Shown: positions 8,144 to 17,053, counted from the first letter of the stretch. The stretch: 64,000 nt of DNA from Flavonifractor porci (GCF_037572415.1 NZ_JBBHLB010000001.1:310001-374000), one strand, 5' to 3'. Translations and numbers: made by a program. Notes: generated from the sequence alone by a model not told the origin.

Positions 8144-8866
8144 ATGCGTATCAAATGGAACAATCAGACTGTGCGCTGGTTTGAAGATGCCGCAGAATAC
8201 ACCGGGTACAATAAAAAACTGGCACAGATCTTGAAAAAGTATATTCCAGAAGGCGAAACGCTCTGCGATTTGGGCTGTGGCGCAGGTCTTGTAGATCTAG
8301 CTTTGGCGGATCATTGTTCCGCGATCACCTGTGTCGATATTGCCCCGGGCGCGGTTGAGCATGTGCGCCGCAAGGCTTCAACACAGGGTATCGAAAACAT
8401 TCATACGTTGTGTATGGATGCAGCGGAATTGACAGGCTCCTGGGACAATGTCATGGCAATTTTCTTTGGCGGAAGTCAGATTTATGACGACTATTTCCAC
8501 CTGGCCGGAAAACGGTTTGTTCTAATTACAAACGCTCAATGCAAGGGGAATTTCGGCCCCGAGGGGCATCAGACGATAAAATGTTTCAATATAGCAACTA
8601 CAAAAGCCTATCTGGACTCTATTGGCGTAAAGTATGTGCATGAAGCGCTTGTCCTTGAGTATGGGCAGCCTCTTACAGATATAGAGGATGCCCGTACCTT
8701 TGTCCGAACTTATACCCGCCCTATGAGTGATGAAATGCTGGAGGCGTACCTGGAGGAAAAGCTGGAGAAAACCGGAGACGAAAAGTGGCCCTATTATCTT
8801 CCCAACCGGAAAGAGTTTGGACTGTTTATCATTGAGAGGGATGAAAATGAGAAGCTTCCGGGATGA
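8144..8866 (+). CDS. Class I SAM-dependent methyltransferase
   Basis: A 240-residue protein with SAM-binding motif I ETLCDLGCGAGLVDLALA at about residues 38-55 and the acidic end of motif II in TCVDIAPGAVEH. The substrate cannot be told; no zinc, radical or membrane segment is visible. ATG 8144 lies 6 bases after GAGGAGG. The C-terminus overlaps the FmdE-like gene by 20 bases, so it is the first intact gene of the coupled operon. Such a methyltransferase beside FmdE and a FecCD importer may modify a metal-binding pterin or small metallophore, but this is inference. Confidence 0.88.
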   Translation: MRIKWNNQTVRWFEDAAEYTGYNKKLAQILKKYIPEGETLCDLGCGAGLVDLALADHCSAITCVDIAPGAVEHVRRKASTQGIENIHTLCMDAAELTGSWDNVMAIFFGGSQIYDDYFHLAGKRFVLITNAQCKGNFGPEGHQTIKCFNIATTKAYLDSIGVKYVHEALVLEYGQPLTDIEDARTFVRTYTRPMSDEMLEAYLEEKLEKTGDEKWPYYLPNRKEFGLFIIERDENEKLPG

Positions 8867-9419
8867 TGTGGAACGGGCCGTGGCCTTTCATGGGCACCTC
8901 TGTTCCGGACAGTGCCTCGGCGTGAGAATGGCCCACATGGGGCTTCGTCTGCTTGGCCTTGACAACGAGACGGATCGAAAAAAGACCATGGTCTTTGTGG
9001 AATGCAATCGTTGCCCTGCCGACGCCATCATGATCGCCACCGGCTGCACGGTGGGGAAGCGTACCTATTATTGTATGGACATGGGCAAGACAGCGGCTAC
9101 GTTTGTCAATCTGGAGACCAAGAAAGCGGTCCGTGTGGTCCGAAACGCACACCGTCATCCGCCTGAAGGGGAAGATCTGCTGGACTTTTACGAAACGCTG
9201 TCCGAGGAGGGCTGGCTGGAAGCACAGGAAGTCACTGTCGAACTGAAAGCCGGCGATATGCCCGGACCTCCCATGGAGATCGTCACCTGTGCCCGGTGCG
9301 GCGAGGAGGTCACGGATGGCCGTCATGTGGAAGTGGCAGGCGTCTCCCTCTGCCGCAGCTGCGCGGGGAGGCGCTATTACCGGGAAGCCGCTGCTGATCG
9401 GGAGTGTGGGAAGGGATGA
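8847..9419 (+). CDS. FmdE-like protein (formylmethanofuran dehydrogenase subunit E family)
   Basis: A 190-residue protein. The N-terminal FmdE domain shows FHGHLCSGQCLGVRMA at residues 14-29, VECNRCPADAI near residue 51 and the GCTVGKRTYY...DMGKTA block, which together provide the conserved His/Cys metal ligands. The C-terminus has a zinc ribbon CARC...CRSC near residues 150-175. In methanogens FmdE is tied to Mo/W formylmethanofuran dehydrogenase; in bacteria lacking that enzyme the family accompanies molybdenum or tungsten genes and its exact role is unsettled. ATG 8847 has better spacing from GAGAGGG than ATG 8841. It overlaps genes on both sides. Confidence 0.9.
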   Translation: MRSFRDDVERAVAFHGHLCSGQCLGVRMAHMGLRLLGLDNETDRKKTMVFVECNRCPADAIMIATGCTVGKRTYYCMDMGKTAATFVNLETKKAVRVVRNAHRHPPEGEDLLDFYETLSEEGWLEAQEVTVELKAGDMPGPPMEIVTCARCGEEVTDGRHVEVAGVSLCRSCAGRRYYREAAADRECGKG

Positions 9420-10486
9420 CAGAGAAGAAAAAGCTCCCATTCGGCACCGTGATCGTCATTCTGGTGGCCGCGCTGATCCTTGCCTGTATTCTGTCCACCA
9501 CACTGGGGCGCTACCCAATCTCCATACGGGAGCTGGGGGGCATCACCTGGGATCAGGTGATGAAGCTGGTGGAGCAGTTGGGTCAGCGATTGGGGTTGGA
9601 TGTGTCAGGACTCAGGCCGGAGCCTTTCTGGACGGCGACCCAGGAGGCACTGTTTTTGAAATACCGTGTACCTCGTATTGCCATTGCCTGTATGGTGGGC
9701 TGCAGCCTGTCTACCGCCGGCGCATGCTATCAGGGGGTGTTCCAGAACCCCATGGCAGCGCCCGACATCCTGGGAGCCTCCTCCGGAGCCGCGCTCGGCG
9801 CGTCGCTGGCCATCATTCTGGGCTATATGAACGCTGTCATCGGCGGTATGGCCTTTGTATTCAGCCTGGCCACCGTAGCCCTGGTCATCCTTGTGGGCAA
9901 TCGGGCCCGAGGGAACCGGGTGGTGGGCCTGATCCTGTCGGGCGTCATGATCAGCTCGCTGGTGTCTTCCTGTACCTCCTTTATTAAGCTGATCGCAGAC
10001 ACCGAAGAGCAGCTCCCGGCCATCACCTATTGGCTCATGGGCAGTTTCAACGGCGCCAGGTCAGAGGATATCCTGTTTGCAGCCATCCCAATGGCTATCG
10101 GCCTGATCCCGATTTTCATTCTGCGCTGGCGGATCAATGTCCTGTCTCTTGGTGATGACGAGGCCCAGACGCTCGGGATCAACGCAAGACGCCTGCGCAT
10201 GATTATTATCGTCTGCTCCGCCCTGATCACAGCGGCCAGCGTGGCTGTCAGCGGTATTATTGGCTGGGTGGGACTGGTGATCCCACACATGGTGCGGAGG
10301 GTCGTCGGGAATGACTACAAAAAGCTCATTCCCGCGACGATGCTCTTCGGGGCCATCTTCATGCTGCTGGTTGACAACATCTGCCGCAATGTGTGGGCCA
10401 CCGATCTGCCCATCGGTATTCTCACTTCCTTTGTAGGCGCGCCATTCTTCGTTTATCTGATTATAAAGGAGGGCGACCAGCTGTGA
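9416..10486 (+). CDS. ABC importer permease, FecCD family
   Basis: A 356-residue type II importer permease with about ten hydrophobic helices. The conserved segments include PRIAIACMVGCSLSTAGACYQG, NPMAAPDILGASSGA, the cytoplasmic coupling region GDDEAQTLGIN, and GWVGLVIPHMVRRVVGNDY. The family moves ferric siderophores, cobalamin, haem, or molybdate/tungstate (as in Haemophilus MolB). The ATG overlaps the FmdE stop (ATGA), and the gene ends overlapping the ATPase gene. The FmdE neighbour makes an oxyanion or metal-pterin substrate more likely than a siderophore. Confidence 0.93.
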   Translation: MTEKKKLPFGTVIVILVAALILACILSTTLGRYPISIRELGGITWDQVMKLVEQLGQRLGLDVSGLRPEPFWTATQEALFLKYRVPRIAIACMVGCSLSTAGACYQGVFQNPMAAPDILGASSGAALGASLAIILGYMNAVIGGMAFVFSLATVALVILVGNRARGNRVVGLILSGVMISSLVSSCTSFIKLIADTEEQLPAITYWLMGSFNGARSEDILFAAIPMAIGLIPIFILRWRINVLSLGDDEAQTLGINARRLRMIIIVCSALITAASVAVSGIIGWVGLVIPHMVRRVVGNDYKKLIPATMLFGAIFMLLVDNICRNVWATDLPIGILTSFVGAPFFVYLIIKEGDQL

Positions 10487-11259
10487 TACTGAACGTAGCG
10501 CATCTGGACTTCTCCTTTGGAAAGCGCCAGGTATTAAAGGACATCAGCTTCGAGGTCAGCAGCGGCCAGTTTCTGTCCATTCTTGGCCCCAACGGTGTGG
10601 GCAAGAGCACCCTGTTCCGCTGTATTCTGAATCTTCTTTCTCCCAGCGCCGGTACCATCACCGTGGATGGGGAGCAGGTGTCCGGAATGACCGCCCAGAA
10701 GTTGGCAAAGCTCATTGCCTATATCCCGCAATTCCACAGCCCTGCCTTTAATTTTTCCGTTCTGGACATGGTGCTCATGGGAACGGCCGCTCAGGTCAGT
10801 TCTCTGTCCTCTCCGGGTAAAGAGCAGCAGGACCGGGCGAGAAGCGCCTTGGCGCGACTCCAGATCGAACATTTGGCGGAACACCCCTATGGGTTCTGCT
10901 CCGGCGGCGAAAAGCAGCTTTGCCTGTTGGCCAGGGCTATTGCCCAGCAGGCAAAGATTTTGGTTATGGACGAGCCCTCAGCCAGTCTGGATTTCGGCAA
11001 CCGCATCCGGGTCATGCAGACAGTCCGAAGCCTGGTGGCAGATGGGTATGCGGTGGTGCAGACCACCCATGACCCGGAGCAGGCCTATTTGTATTCCGAC
11101 CAGATCCTTGCGCTCCATAATGGACAGGTATTGGCCTGGGGTACGCCAAAGGAGGTGATGACGGCATCCCTGATGTCGAAGCTATACGGCATTCCTGTGG
11201 AGGTGTACAGTATGCACGATGATGGTGTGCGTGTGTGTCTGCCTGCCCAGTCTGTGTAA
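10483..11259 (+). CDS. ABC importer ATP-binding protein
   Basis: A 258-residue ATPase with Walker A GPNGVGKST near residue 35, signature CSGGEKQ, Walker B ILVMDEPSASLDFG and the switch histidine in TTHD. The GTG start at 10483 overlaps the permease stop and follows AAAGGAGGG by 8 bases. It energises the FecCD-type permease. The closest relatives by motif are FepC/BtuD-type ATPases. Confidence 0.95.
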   Translation: MILNVAHLDFSFGKRQVLKDISFEVSSGQFLSILGPNGVGKSTLFRCILNLLSPSAGTITVDGEQVSGMTAQKLAKLIAYIPQFHSPAFNFSVLDMVLMGTAAQVSSLSSPGKEQQDRARSALARLQIEHLAEHPYGFCSGGEKQLCLLARAIAQQAKILVMDEPSASLDFGNRIRVMQTVRSLVADGYAVVQTTHDPEQAYLYSDQILALHNGQVLAWGTPKEVMTASLMSKLYGIPVEVYSMHDDGVRVCLPAQSV

Positions 11260-11327
11260 CAGACTCTGCTTATTTTAGTAGACAAACCCATTTACATAAA
11301 TCAATCAAAAAAGCGAGGTAAGATCCG

Positions 11328-12464
11328 ATGAAACACATCAAGGAACTGATCGCCATGCTGCTTGCTCTGAGCCTGCTCTGTTCTCTGGCTGCCTGCGGCA
11401 ACCAGAACAGCACCAGCAGCAATCAGCCCCAGCAGTCGTCTCAGCAGCAGCCGACTGAGTCCGTGGAACCCGTGAAGGAGGGTTTCCAGCCTTATACGTT
11501 TATTGACGACCTCGGTCATGAGATCGAGATCAATGAGGAGATCACAGCCATCGTGCCCTCAGGCCAGCTCGCTCAGGTCATTCTGCTGGGCATCGCGCCC
11601 GATCTGATGGTGGGCCTGGGCGGCCAGATGAGTGACAATATGGCCGAGTACATCCCCGACTATGACCGGCTGTCCCAGCTGACCTATTTCGGAACCGTTC
11701 TGGGCGCCGCCGATCTGGATGTGGAGGCTCTGGCCTCCACCAACGCGCAGCTGGTCATTGATGTGGGCTATACCAAGACCGGTTACGAGGAAGAGCTGGC
11801 CACCACGCAGGAGCTGACCGGCATCACCTGCGTCTTCATTGAGGCCAAACTGGACGATTACGGCGAGGCGATCCGCAAGCTGGGGCAGCTGTTGGGCCGT
11901 GAGGAAAAGGCTGAAGAAATGGCTGTTTGGTGTGAAGAGGTCTATGACCGTGCTTTGGATATCATGGAACAGGTGGGCGACAATAAGGTCAACGGTATTT
12001 ACGCTCTGGGCGACGGCGGCCTGAATGTGATCGCGGAGAGCCAGTCTCAGGCCGAGGTCATCAACCTGGTATTCAACAACCTGGCCGTGATCGAAAACGC
12101 CAGCGGCAAAGGCTCGGGCAACCCTGTCAACATCGAGCAGATCGCTCTGTGGAACCCCGACTTCGTGATCTTTGGCGCCGGCAGCATTTACGACACCGTC
12201 GCGGAGGATGCCGCATGGAGCCAGATCAGCGCCATCGCAAACGGCAAATATGTGGAATCACCGGAATCCCCGCACAACTGGACAGCTGCGCCTCCCGCCT
12301 GCCAGCGTTATCTGGCGCTGCTGTGGCTGCCCAGCATTCTCTATCCCGAGTACTGCGACTATGACCTGCAGGAGGAGGTCACCGAGTATTATGAGCTGTT
12401 CTACGGCGTGACCCTTACCGATGAACAGTATGCCGCTCTGACTGCAAACGCATTCTTCAAATGA
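11328..12464 (+). CDS. ABC importer substrate-binding lipoprotein (FepB/BtuF-like)
   Basis: A 378-residue lipoprotein with signal peptide and lipobox LAAC (lipidated Cys near residue 23), a Ser/Gln-rich linker, then the class III periplasmic-binding fold: DDLGHEIEI, GQLAQVILLGIAPDLMVG, and IEQIALWNPDFVIFGAG in the second lobe. No His/Tyr/Arg ligand set typical for haem or catecholates could be identified by eye. It lies 68 bases after the ATPase gene, in an AT-rich gap with a ribosome binding site GCGAGG, and overlaps the next gene. Confidence 0.92.
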   Translation: MKHIKELIAMLLALSLLCSLAACGNQNSTSSNQPQQSSQQQPTESVEPVKEGFQPYTFIDDLGHEIEINEEITAIVPSGQLAQVILLGIAPDLMVGLGGQMSDNMAEYIPDYDRLSQLTYFGTVLGAADLDVEALASTNAQLVIDVGYTKTGYEEELATTQELTGITCVFIEAKLDDYGEAIRKLGQLLGREEKAEEMAVWCEEVYDRALDIMEQVGDNKVNGIYALGDGGLNVIAESQSQAEVINLVFNNLAVIENASGKGSGNPVNIEQIALWNPDFVIFGAGSIYDTVAEDAAWSQISAIANGKYVESPESPHNWTAAPPACQRYLALLWLPSILYPEYCDYDLQEEVTEYYELFYGVTLTDEQYAALTANAFFK

Positions 12465-13003
12465 TGCATACTCTGATCGTCGGAGAACGAGGCGTGGGCA
12501 AGAGCACCCTCATAAACAGGGTGCTGGAAGCCTGCGGCAGGCCTGTGTACGGCTTTGAGACGAAGAAAGAGGACTCCCTCGCAGACGAATTGCGGGGGAG
12601 CCCCATCTATATCTATGAGGCGCGGCGTGAGCGCAGACGTACGGAGGAAAATCTGGTAGGCTACTGCAAAAATCACCGCTTTGACGCTGCCGCCGAGGTT
12701 TTTGACCGTTTTTCGCCCAAGCTGCGTGAACCTGTGCAGAAAGGCGGCATTGTGCTGCTGGACGAGCTGGGGTTTATGGAGTCCCGGGCGGAAAAGTTCT
12801 GTGCCGCTGTGCTGGACTTGCTTGACGGCCAGGTTCCGGTGATCGCAGCTGTAAAAACCAAGGACACTCCGTTTTTGGAGGCGGTGCGCTTCCACCCCAG
12901 GGCAAAATGCTTTTATATCACCGAAGAAAACCGTGACAGGCTGTTCCCGCAGGTTTTGGATTTTGTGCGCCAGCAGCTTGACGGAGAGGATAAGATGGTA
13001 TGA
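12461..13003 (+). CDS. THEP1-type nucleoside-triphosphatase / P-loop protein
   Basis: A 180-residue P-loop protein with Walker A GERGVGKST at residues 9-17 and Walker B IVLLDELGFME near residue 100, matching the NTPase_1 (THEP1) layout. The overlap ATGATG with the binding-protein stop implies coupled translation; either ATG may be used. A role in cofactor nucleotide handling resembling MobB is possible but not shown. No such protein is known to be needed for FecCD import, which makes its presence in the operon notable. Confidence 0.8.
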   Translation: MMHTLIVGERGVGKSTLINRVLEACGRPVYGFETKKEDSLADELRGSPIYIYEARRERRRTEENLVGYCKNHRFDAAAEVFDRFSPKLREPVQKGGIVLLDELGFMESRAEKFCAAVLDLLDGQVPVIAAVKTKDTPFLEAVRFHPRAKCFYITEENRDRLFPQVLDFVRQQLDGEDKMV

Positions 13004-13554
13004 GTAACAAGACTTTGATTATTAACGGCTCTCCCCGTCCCGCCGGCAATACAGCATATCTCATCGACATCCTGCGCAAACACTTGAAGGGCGAGGTCAT
13101 CGAGATCTCCGCCTTCCGCTCCGGCATCGCCCCCTGTGTGGACTGCCGCGGATGCTGGGAAACTGCCAAGTGTGTGGTGAAAGACAGGATGCAGGTCATC
13201 TATGATGACGATTTTGACAATATCGTCATTGCCTCTCCGGTGTATTACGGCACGCTGCCTGGCTCCGTTTTGAGCCTTATGAGTCGCCTGCAGCCCTGGC
13301 ACGCGGCGATGTTCTTCCTGAAACAGCCATTGGAGCAGAGGCCTAAAAAGTCCGCGGCGATCCTCACCGCCGGCGGCAAGGGCAATCAGGCCAACGCAAA
13401 CCACCACCTCAGTGCTTTTTTCCGCATGGTCAATGCCCAGGGGTTCCTGGAGCATACGGCCTGCTCGCCGAATACCGACACCGTTCCTGCCCAGGAGGAC
13501 GAGCAGGCGGTTGCCGCTGTGATTGAAATCGCAAATTGGGTGAACGGCGACTGA
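13000..13554 (+). CDS. Flavodoxin-fold NAD(P)H-dependent FMN reductase family protein
   Basis: A 184-residue protein with the FMN phosphate loop INGSPRPAGNTAYL at residues 7-20, a cysteine cluster CVDCRGCWETAKC at residues 46-58 typical of iron-sulfur flavoprotein-like reductases, and ASPVYYGTLPG in the flavin ring region. It overlaps the P-loop gene by 4 bases and closes the operon. A reductive step on a metal, disulfide or pterin is a plausible role in this setting; this is inferred from context. Confidence 0.88.
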   Translation: MSNKTLIINGSPRPAGNTAYLIDILRKHLKGEVIEISAFRSGIAPCVDCRGCWETAKCVVKDRMQVIYDDDFDNIVIASPVYYGTLPGSVLSLMSRLQPWHAAMFFLKQPLEQRPKKSAAILTAGGKGNQANANHHLSAFFRMVNAQGFLEHTACSPNTDTVPAQEDEQAVAAVIEIANWVNGD

Positions 13555-13595
13555 GCAGGGATGTTTTTTAAATCAGAAATTTGGTTTATCATCAA

Positions 13596-13626
13596 ACACG
13601 GCGGCTGATTCAGCTGCCGTGTTCTT
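13596..13626 (+). terminator. Terminator after the FmdE/ABC operon
   Basis: Eleven-pair stem ACACGGCGGCT/AGCTGCCGTGT with one G-T pair and a five-base loop; the following tract TCTTGTCT is a weak U-run. Confidence 0.65.
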
Positions 13627-13868
13627 GTCTGACTGTGTTCTGTGTCTCTTTATGTTCCTATTTTGCCCCCTATATGACAGAAACCCAGCTCGTGCTTGAC
13701 GCATAAGCCGGGTTTCTCGACAACCAAATAGCCGCAAGCCACTTCATGGCTTGCGGCTATTTCCCTATTTTTCTTTGGGGTGACACCCCAGGGCCTCTCT
13801 CAATCTGTCATTCTGGGGTTAATTTTAATATGTCCTTATACGGAGCAGCCCCGGGCGGGCTTTTTCTG
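13627..13868. other. Intergenic gap between the accessory operon and dapB
   Basis: No gene is seen. Besides the terminator at 13727 it holds an imperfect hairpin AAACCCAGCT/AGCCGGGTTT (13681-13714) and a short AGCCC/GGGCT hairpin with T run near 13846-13865. The base composition is mixed, as expected at an island border. Confidence 0.6.
13727..13763 (+). terminator. Second terminator-like hairpin
   Basis: Perfect 15-pair stem AATAGCCGCAAGCCA/TGGCTTGCGGCTATT with loop CTTCA, followed by TTCCCTATTTTT. It may stop transcription in both directions. Confidence 0.7.
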
Positions 13869-14636
13869 TTATAAAAGAGTGGCCTGGACCAGATCGGTCA
13901 TGGAATAGAGACCAGGACACTCCACACCGGCGAGAAATCGGGCCGCCCGGATGGCGCCGGAGGCAAAGACCTCCCGGCTCATGGCGGAGTGGCTCAGGGT
14001 GATGACCTCATTCTCACCGGCAAAGATCACGTCGTGATCTCCCACGATGCCGCCGCCCCGGACGGAGCAGATGCCGATCTCCTCCTTGGCTCTGGCCTTG
14101 CGGACGCTGTGGCGGTCGCACACATAGTCGGGCTGGCAGGGAAGGGCGGCCGCAGCAGCGTCAGCCAGCATGAGGGCGGTGCCGCTGGGGGCGTCCACCT
14201 TTTTATTATGGTGCTTTTCCACGATCTCGATATCGTAATCCGCTCCCAGAGCCGCGGCGGCCTGGCGTACCAGGGCCAGCAGCACGTTGACCCCCAGTGA
14301 CATATTGGCGGAGCGGAACACGGGGATGACCCGTGCCGCCTGGTCAATGGCGGCCAGCTGTTCCTCCGAGTAGCCGGTGGTGGCCAGCACCGCCGGGATG
14401 TTCCGCTGCATACAGAAGTCCAGCAGGGCGGGCAGGGCGGCAGGGGAGGAGAAGTCGATGAGGGCGTCGGCCTGCCCCCGGAATTCGGCGGGGGAGGAGA
14501 ACACGGGGAAGTCCCGGTCACCAGTCCCCAGCAGGTCAAATCCGGCGGCGATCTCCAGGTCGGGCTGGGCGGCGCACAGATGTTCCACCGCCCGGCCCAT
14601 CCGGCCGTTGCAGCCGGAGAGGATCAAACGAAGCAT
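13869..14636 (-). CDS. dapB: 4-hydroxy-tetrahydrodipicolinate reductase
   Basis: Third step of the lysine/diaminopimelate branch, using NAD(P)H. The protein has 255 residues, with the nucleotide loop GCNGRMGR at residues 8-15 and the substrate motif EKHHNKKVDAPSGTA. The start (minus ATG at 14636) gives MLRLILSGCNGRMG, the normal N-terminus; an upstream extension into dapA has no support. It is the last gene of the asd-dapA-dapB transcript. DAP also feeds dipicolinate for spores. Confidence 0.95.
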   Translation of the reverse strand: MLRLILSGCNGRMGRAVEHLCAAQPDLEIAAGFDLLGTGDRDFPVFSSPAEFRGQADALIDFSSPAALPALLDFCMQRNIPAVLATTGYSEEQLAAIDQAARVIPVFRSANMSLGVNVLLALVRQAAAALGADYDIEIVEKHHNKKVDAPSGTALMLADAAAAALPCQPDYVCDRHSVRKARAKEEIGICSVRGGGIVGDHDVIFAGENEVITLSHSAMSREVFASGAIRAARFLAGVECPGLYSMTDLVQATLL

Positions 14637-14659
14637 TTCCAACATCCTTTCCCGGTGGC

Positions 14660-15553
14660 TCAGGCGGAGAGCAGGCCCACCTTGACCATAGACTGACGGA
14701 GGGTCTCCAGCGGTCCGTCGCTCATATCGCACAGAGGCAGGCGCAGGGAGCCGATGTCATAGCCCGCCAGATTCATGGCGGCCTTGATGGGAATGGGGTT
14801 GACCTCCAGGAAGAGGGCGTCGATGAAGTCCATGTAGCCCAGCTGAAGGGCGGCCGCCTCATCGAACTTGCCCTCCAGGCACAGGTGGGTCATCCGGATC
14901 ATGACCTCGGGGGCAAGATTGGCCACCACCGAGATCACGCCCTTGGCCCCCAGGCTCATCATGGGCACCACCTGGTCGTCGTTGCCCGACCAGACGTAGA
15001 AGTCGTCACCGCAGATAGCCAGGGTATGGGCCAGCAGAGAGAAGTTGCCGCTGGCCTCCTTGACGCCGTTGATGTTTGGGTGCTGGGAGAGTACCTTGTA
15101 GGTTTCGGCTGTGAAGGAAACGCCGGTCCGGGAGGGCACATTATAGAGGATGATGGGCAGATCCACCCGGTCGGCGATGTATTCGTAGTGCTTGATGAGG
15201 CCGGTTTGAGACGCCTTGTTGTAGTAGGGGGTGACGTGCAGCAGGGCGTCGGCGCCGGAGTCCTGGGCGTGCTGGGACAGGTAGACGGCTGCGGAAGTGT
15301 CGTTGCTGCCCGCGCCGGCGATGACCTTGACCCGGCCATTCACCCGCTTGACACAGTATTCCACGGCGGCAATGTGTTCCCGGATGGTCAGGGTGGAACA
15401 CTCGCCGGTGGTGCCGCAGACGCAGATGGCGTCCAGGCCCCGCTCGATCTGCTCGTCAATGATCTTTCCGAACAGATCGTAGTTGATGGCACCGCTGTGG
15501 TCAAAAGGGGTGATAATGGCGGAGCAGGCTCCGGTAAAAACAGGCTCTCTCAT
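14660..15553 (-). CDS. dapA: 4-hydroxy-tetrahydrodipicolinate synthase
   Basis: Condenses aspartate semialdehyde and pyruvate. This 297-residue TIM-barrel aldolase shows CGTTGECSTLT (substrate loop), the catalytic Tyr region HVTPYYNKASQTGL, NVPSRTG and the Schiff-base Lys in NGVKEASGN. ATG follows AAGGAGGT with good spacing. It lies 6 bases downstream of asd in transcription order. Confidence 0.96.
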   Translation of the reverse strand: MREPVFTGACSAIITPFDHSGAINYDLFGKIIDEQIERGLDAICVCGTTGECSTLTIREHIAAVEYCVKRVNGRVKVIAGAGSNDTSAAVYLSQHAQDSGADALLHVTPYYNKASQTGLIKHYEYIADRVDLPIILYNVPSRTGVSFTAETYKVLSQHPNINGVKEASGNFSLLAHTLAICGDDFYVWSGNDDQVVPMMSLGAKGVISVVANLAPEVMIRMTHLCLEGKFDEAAALQLGYMDFIDALFLEVNPIPIKAAMNLAGYDIGSLRLPLCDMSDGPLETLRQSMVKVGLLSA

Positions 15554-15559
15554 ATAGGG

Positions 15560-16645
15560 TTACCTCCTTGAAATGTAACCCTCCGCGCACAGAAGTTCGG
15601 CAAGAAGGACTGCGCCGCCCGCGGCGCCGCGAAGGGTATTGTGGGACAGGCAGACGAACTTATAGTCATACTGCGTGTCGGGACGCAGACGGCCAATGCA
15701 GACCGCCATGCCGCCCTCGGTCATCCGGTCCAGCCGGGTCTGAGGGCGGTCGGGCTCCTCAAAGTAGTGCAAAAACTGCTTGGGCGCGGAGGGCAGGGCC
15801 AGCTCCTGGGCACGGCCCTTGTAATTTGCCCAGATCTCTTTCATCTCCTCCATGGAGGGTTTGTTCTCAAAGCGTGCGAACACAGCGGCCATATGGCCGT
15901 TGGACGCGGGTACCCGCAGACACTGGGCGGTGATGGAGGGGGACTGGGCGTTGACGATGACCCCGTTCTCCACCTTGCCCCACAGCTTCAGGGGCTCCTG
16001 CTCGCTCTTCTCCTCCTCGCCGCCGATGTAGGGGATCACATTGTCCACCATCTCAGGCCAGGTGTCGAAGGTCTTACCCGCGCCGGAAATCGCCTGATAG
16101 GTGCAGACCAGCACCTGGTTCAGGCCGAAGCCGCGCAGGGGGTGCAGGGCGGGAACATAGCTCTGGAGGGAGCAGTTGGACTTAACGGCAATGAACCCGC
16201 GCTCCACCCCCAGTCGCTTTCGCTGGGCCTCGATGACTTTGATATGCTCGGGATTGATCTCCGGCACCACCATGGGCACGTCGCTCGTCCAGCGGTGAGC
16301 GGAGTTGTTGGAGACCACGGGGCACTCGTGCTTGGCGTAAGCCTCCTCCAGAGCCTGGATCTCTTCCTTCTTCATATCCACGGCGGAAAAGACAAAATCC
16401 ACCTGGGAGGCAATGGCCTCGATATCGGCCTGGGCGTTCATGACCACCATCTTCCTGGCCTCTTCGGGCATGGGATTCTCCAGAGCCCAGCGGGAACCGA
16501 TGGCCTCCTCATAGGTCTTGCCGGCGGAGCGACTGCTGGCCGCGATGACGGTGAGCTGGAACCAGGGGTGATTCTCCAGCAGGGAAACGAAACGCTGGCC
16601 CACCATACCGGTGCCGCCGATGACGCCTACTTTGTATTTTTCCAT
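15560..16645 (-). CDS. asd: Aspartate-semialdehyde dehydrogenase
   Basis: Reduces aspartyl phosphate to aspartate semialdehyde. The 361-residue protein has the NADP loop GGTGMVGQRF at residues 8-17, catalytic Cys in KSNCSLQSY, and the C-terminal HNTLRGAAGGAVLLAELL typical of the archaeal/fungal-like ASADH group rather than the enterobacterial type. The second ATG (16645) lies 7 bases after GGAGGT; the first (16651) abuts it. First gene after the lysine riboswitch. Confidence 0.95.
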   Translation of the reverse strand: MEKYKVGVIGGTGMVGQRFVSLLENHPWFQLTVIAASSRSAGKTYEEAIGSRWALENPMPEEARKMVVMNAQADIEAIASQVDFVFSAVDMKKEEIQALEEAYAKHECPVVSNNSAHRWTSDVPMVVPEINPEHIKVIEAQRKRLGVERGFIAVKSNCSLQSYVPALHPLRGFGLNQVLVCTYQAISGAGKTFDTWPEMVDNVIPYIGGEEEKSEQEPLKLWGKVENGVIVNAQSPSITAQCLRVPASNGHMAAVFARFENKPSMEEMKEIWANYKGRAQELALPSAPKQFLHYFEEPDRPQTRLDRMTEGGMAVCIGRLRPDTQYDYKFVCLSHNTLRGAAGGAVLLAELLCAEGYISRR

Positions 16646-16722
16646 GACCATACCTCCGTTGCTTAAATCTTATTCCAACACCGGCCTGTCTCAGACCGGA
16701 AACTGATGGCGAAAAGAAAAAG

Positions 16723-16753
16723 AAAATCAGCAGTTTACAGAACTGCTGATTTT
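16723..16753 (-). terminator. Expression-platform terminator of the lysine riboswitch
   Basis: Perfect 13-pair stem AAAATCAGCAGTT/AACTGCTGATTTT; on the minus strand it is followed by CTTTTTCTTTT. It lies between aptamer and asd. Confidence 0.9.
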
Positions 16754-16768
16754 GTACTATAATGACAG

Positions 16769-16985
16769 GGACAGTGCGTCCCCGACCATACCAGACAAAA
16801 GCAGACAGCACTCCGCCGCAGCTGCGGCGACAGTCGAACGGATCTTATCCGGGCGACCAGGCAAACGCACCACCGGGAGCGTCCCTTCGGCGGCCTCCCC
16901 TTTCACGCGGTTCACCGGGCCCGGCGCCCTCACCACGCTACTCCTGAAGAGCCGCGCCTCTATCCTGCAAATGTAATTTCGCTAT
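16769..16985 (-). promoter_or_regulatory. Lysine riboswitch (L-box)
   Basis: Read on the minus strand it shows GGATAGAGGCGCG, AGGAGTAGC, GTGAAAGGGGAGGCCGCCGA and a terminal ACTGTCC that pairs with GGATAG to close P1 (16960-16965 with 16769-16774). These are the conserved lysine aptamer blocks, and the span of about 200 nt is normal. A strong terminator follows, then asd-dapA-dapB, so lysine should switch transcription off. Confidence 0.92.
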
Positions 16986-16997
16986 TTAGTTTGCAAA

Positions 16998-17027
16998 ATT
17001 GTACCACAAGTTCTGGCAAAGTGTCAA
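16998..17027 (-). promoter_or_regulatory. Promoter of the lysine riboswitch operon
   Basis: On the minus strand TTGACA (17022-17027) and TACAAT (16998-17003) with an 18-base spacer. It points away from the SpoIID-like gene, and its -35 element lies 27 bases from that gene's start. Confidence 0.88.
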
Positions 17028-17053
17028 CGAAAGCGAGATGGGATTTCCGCCAA

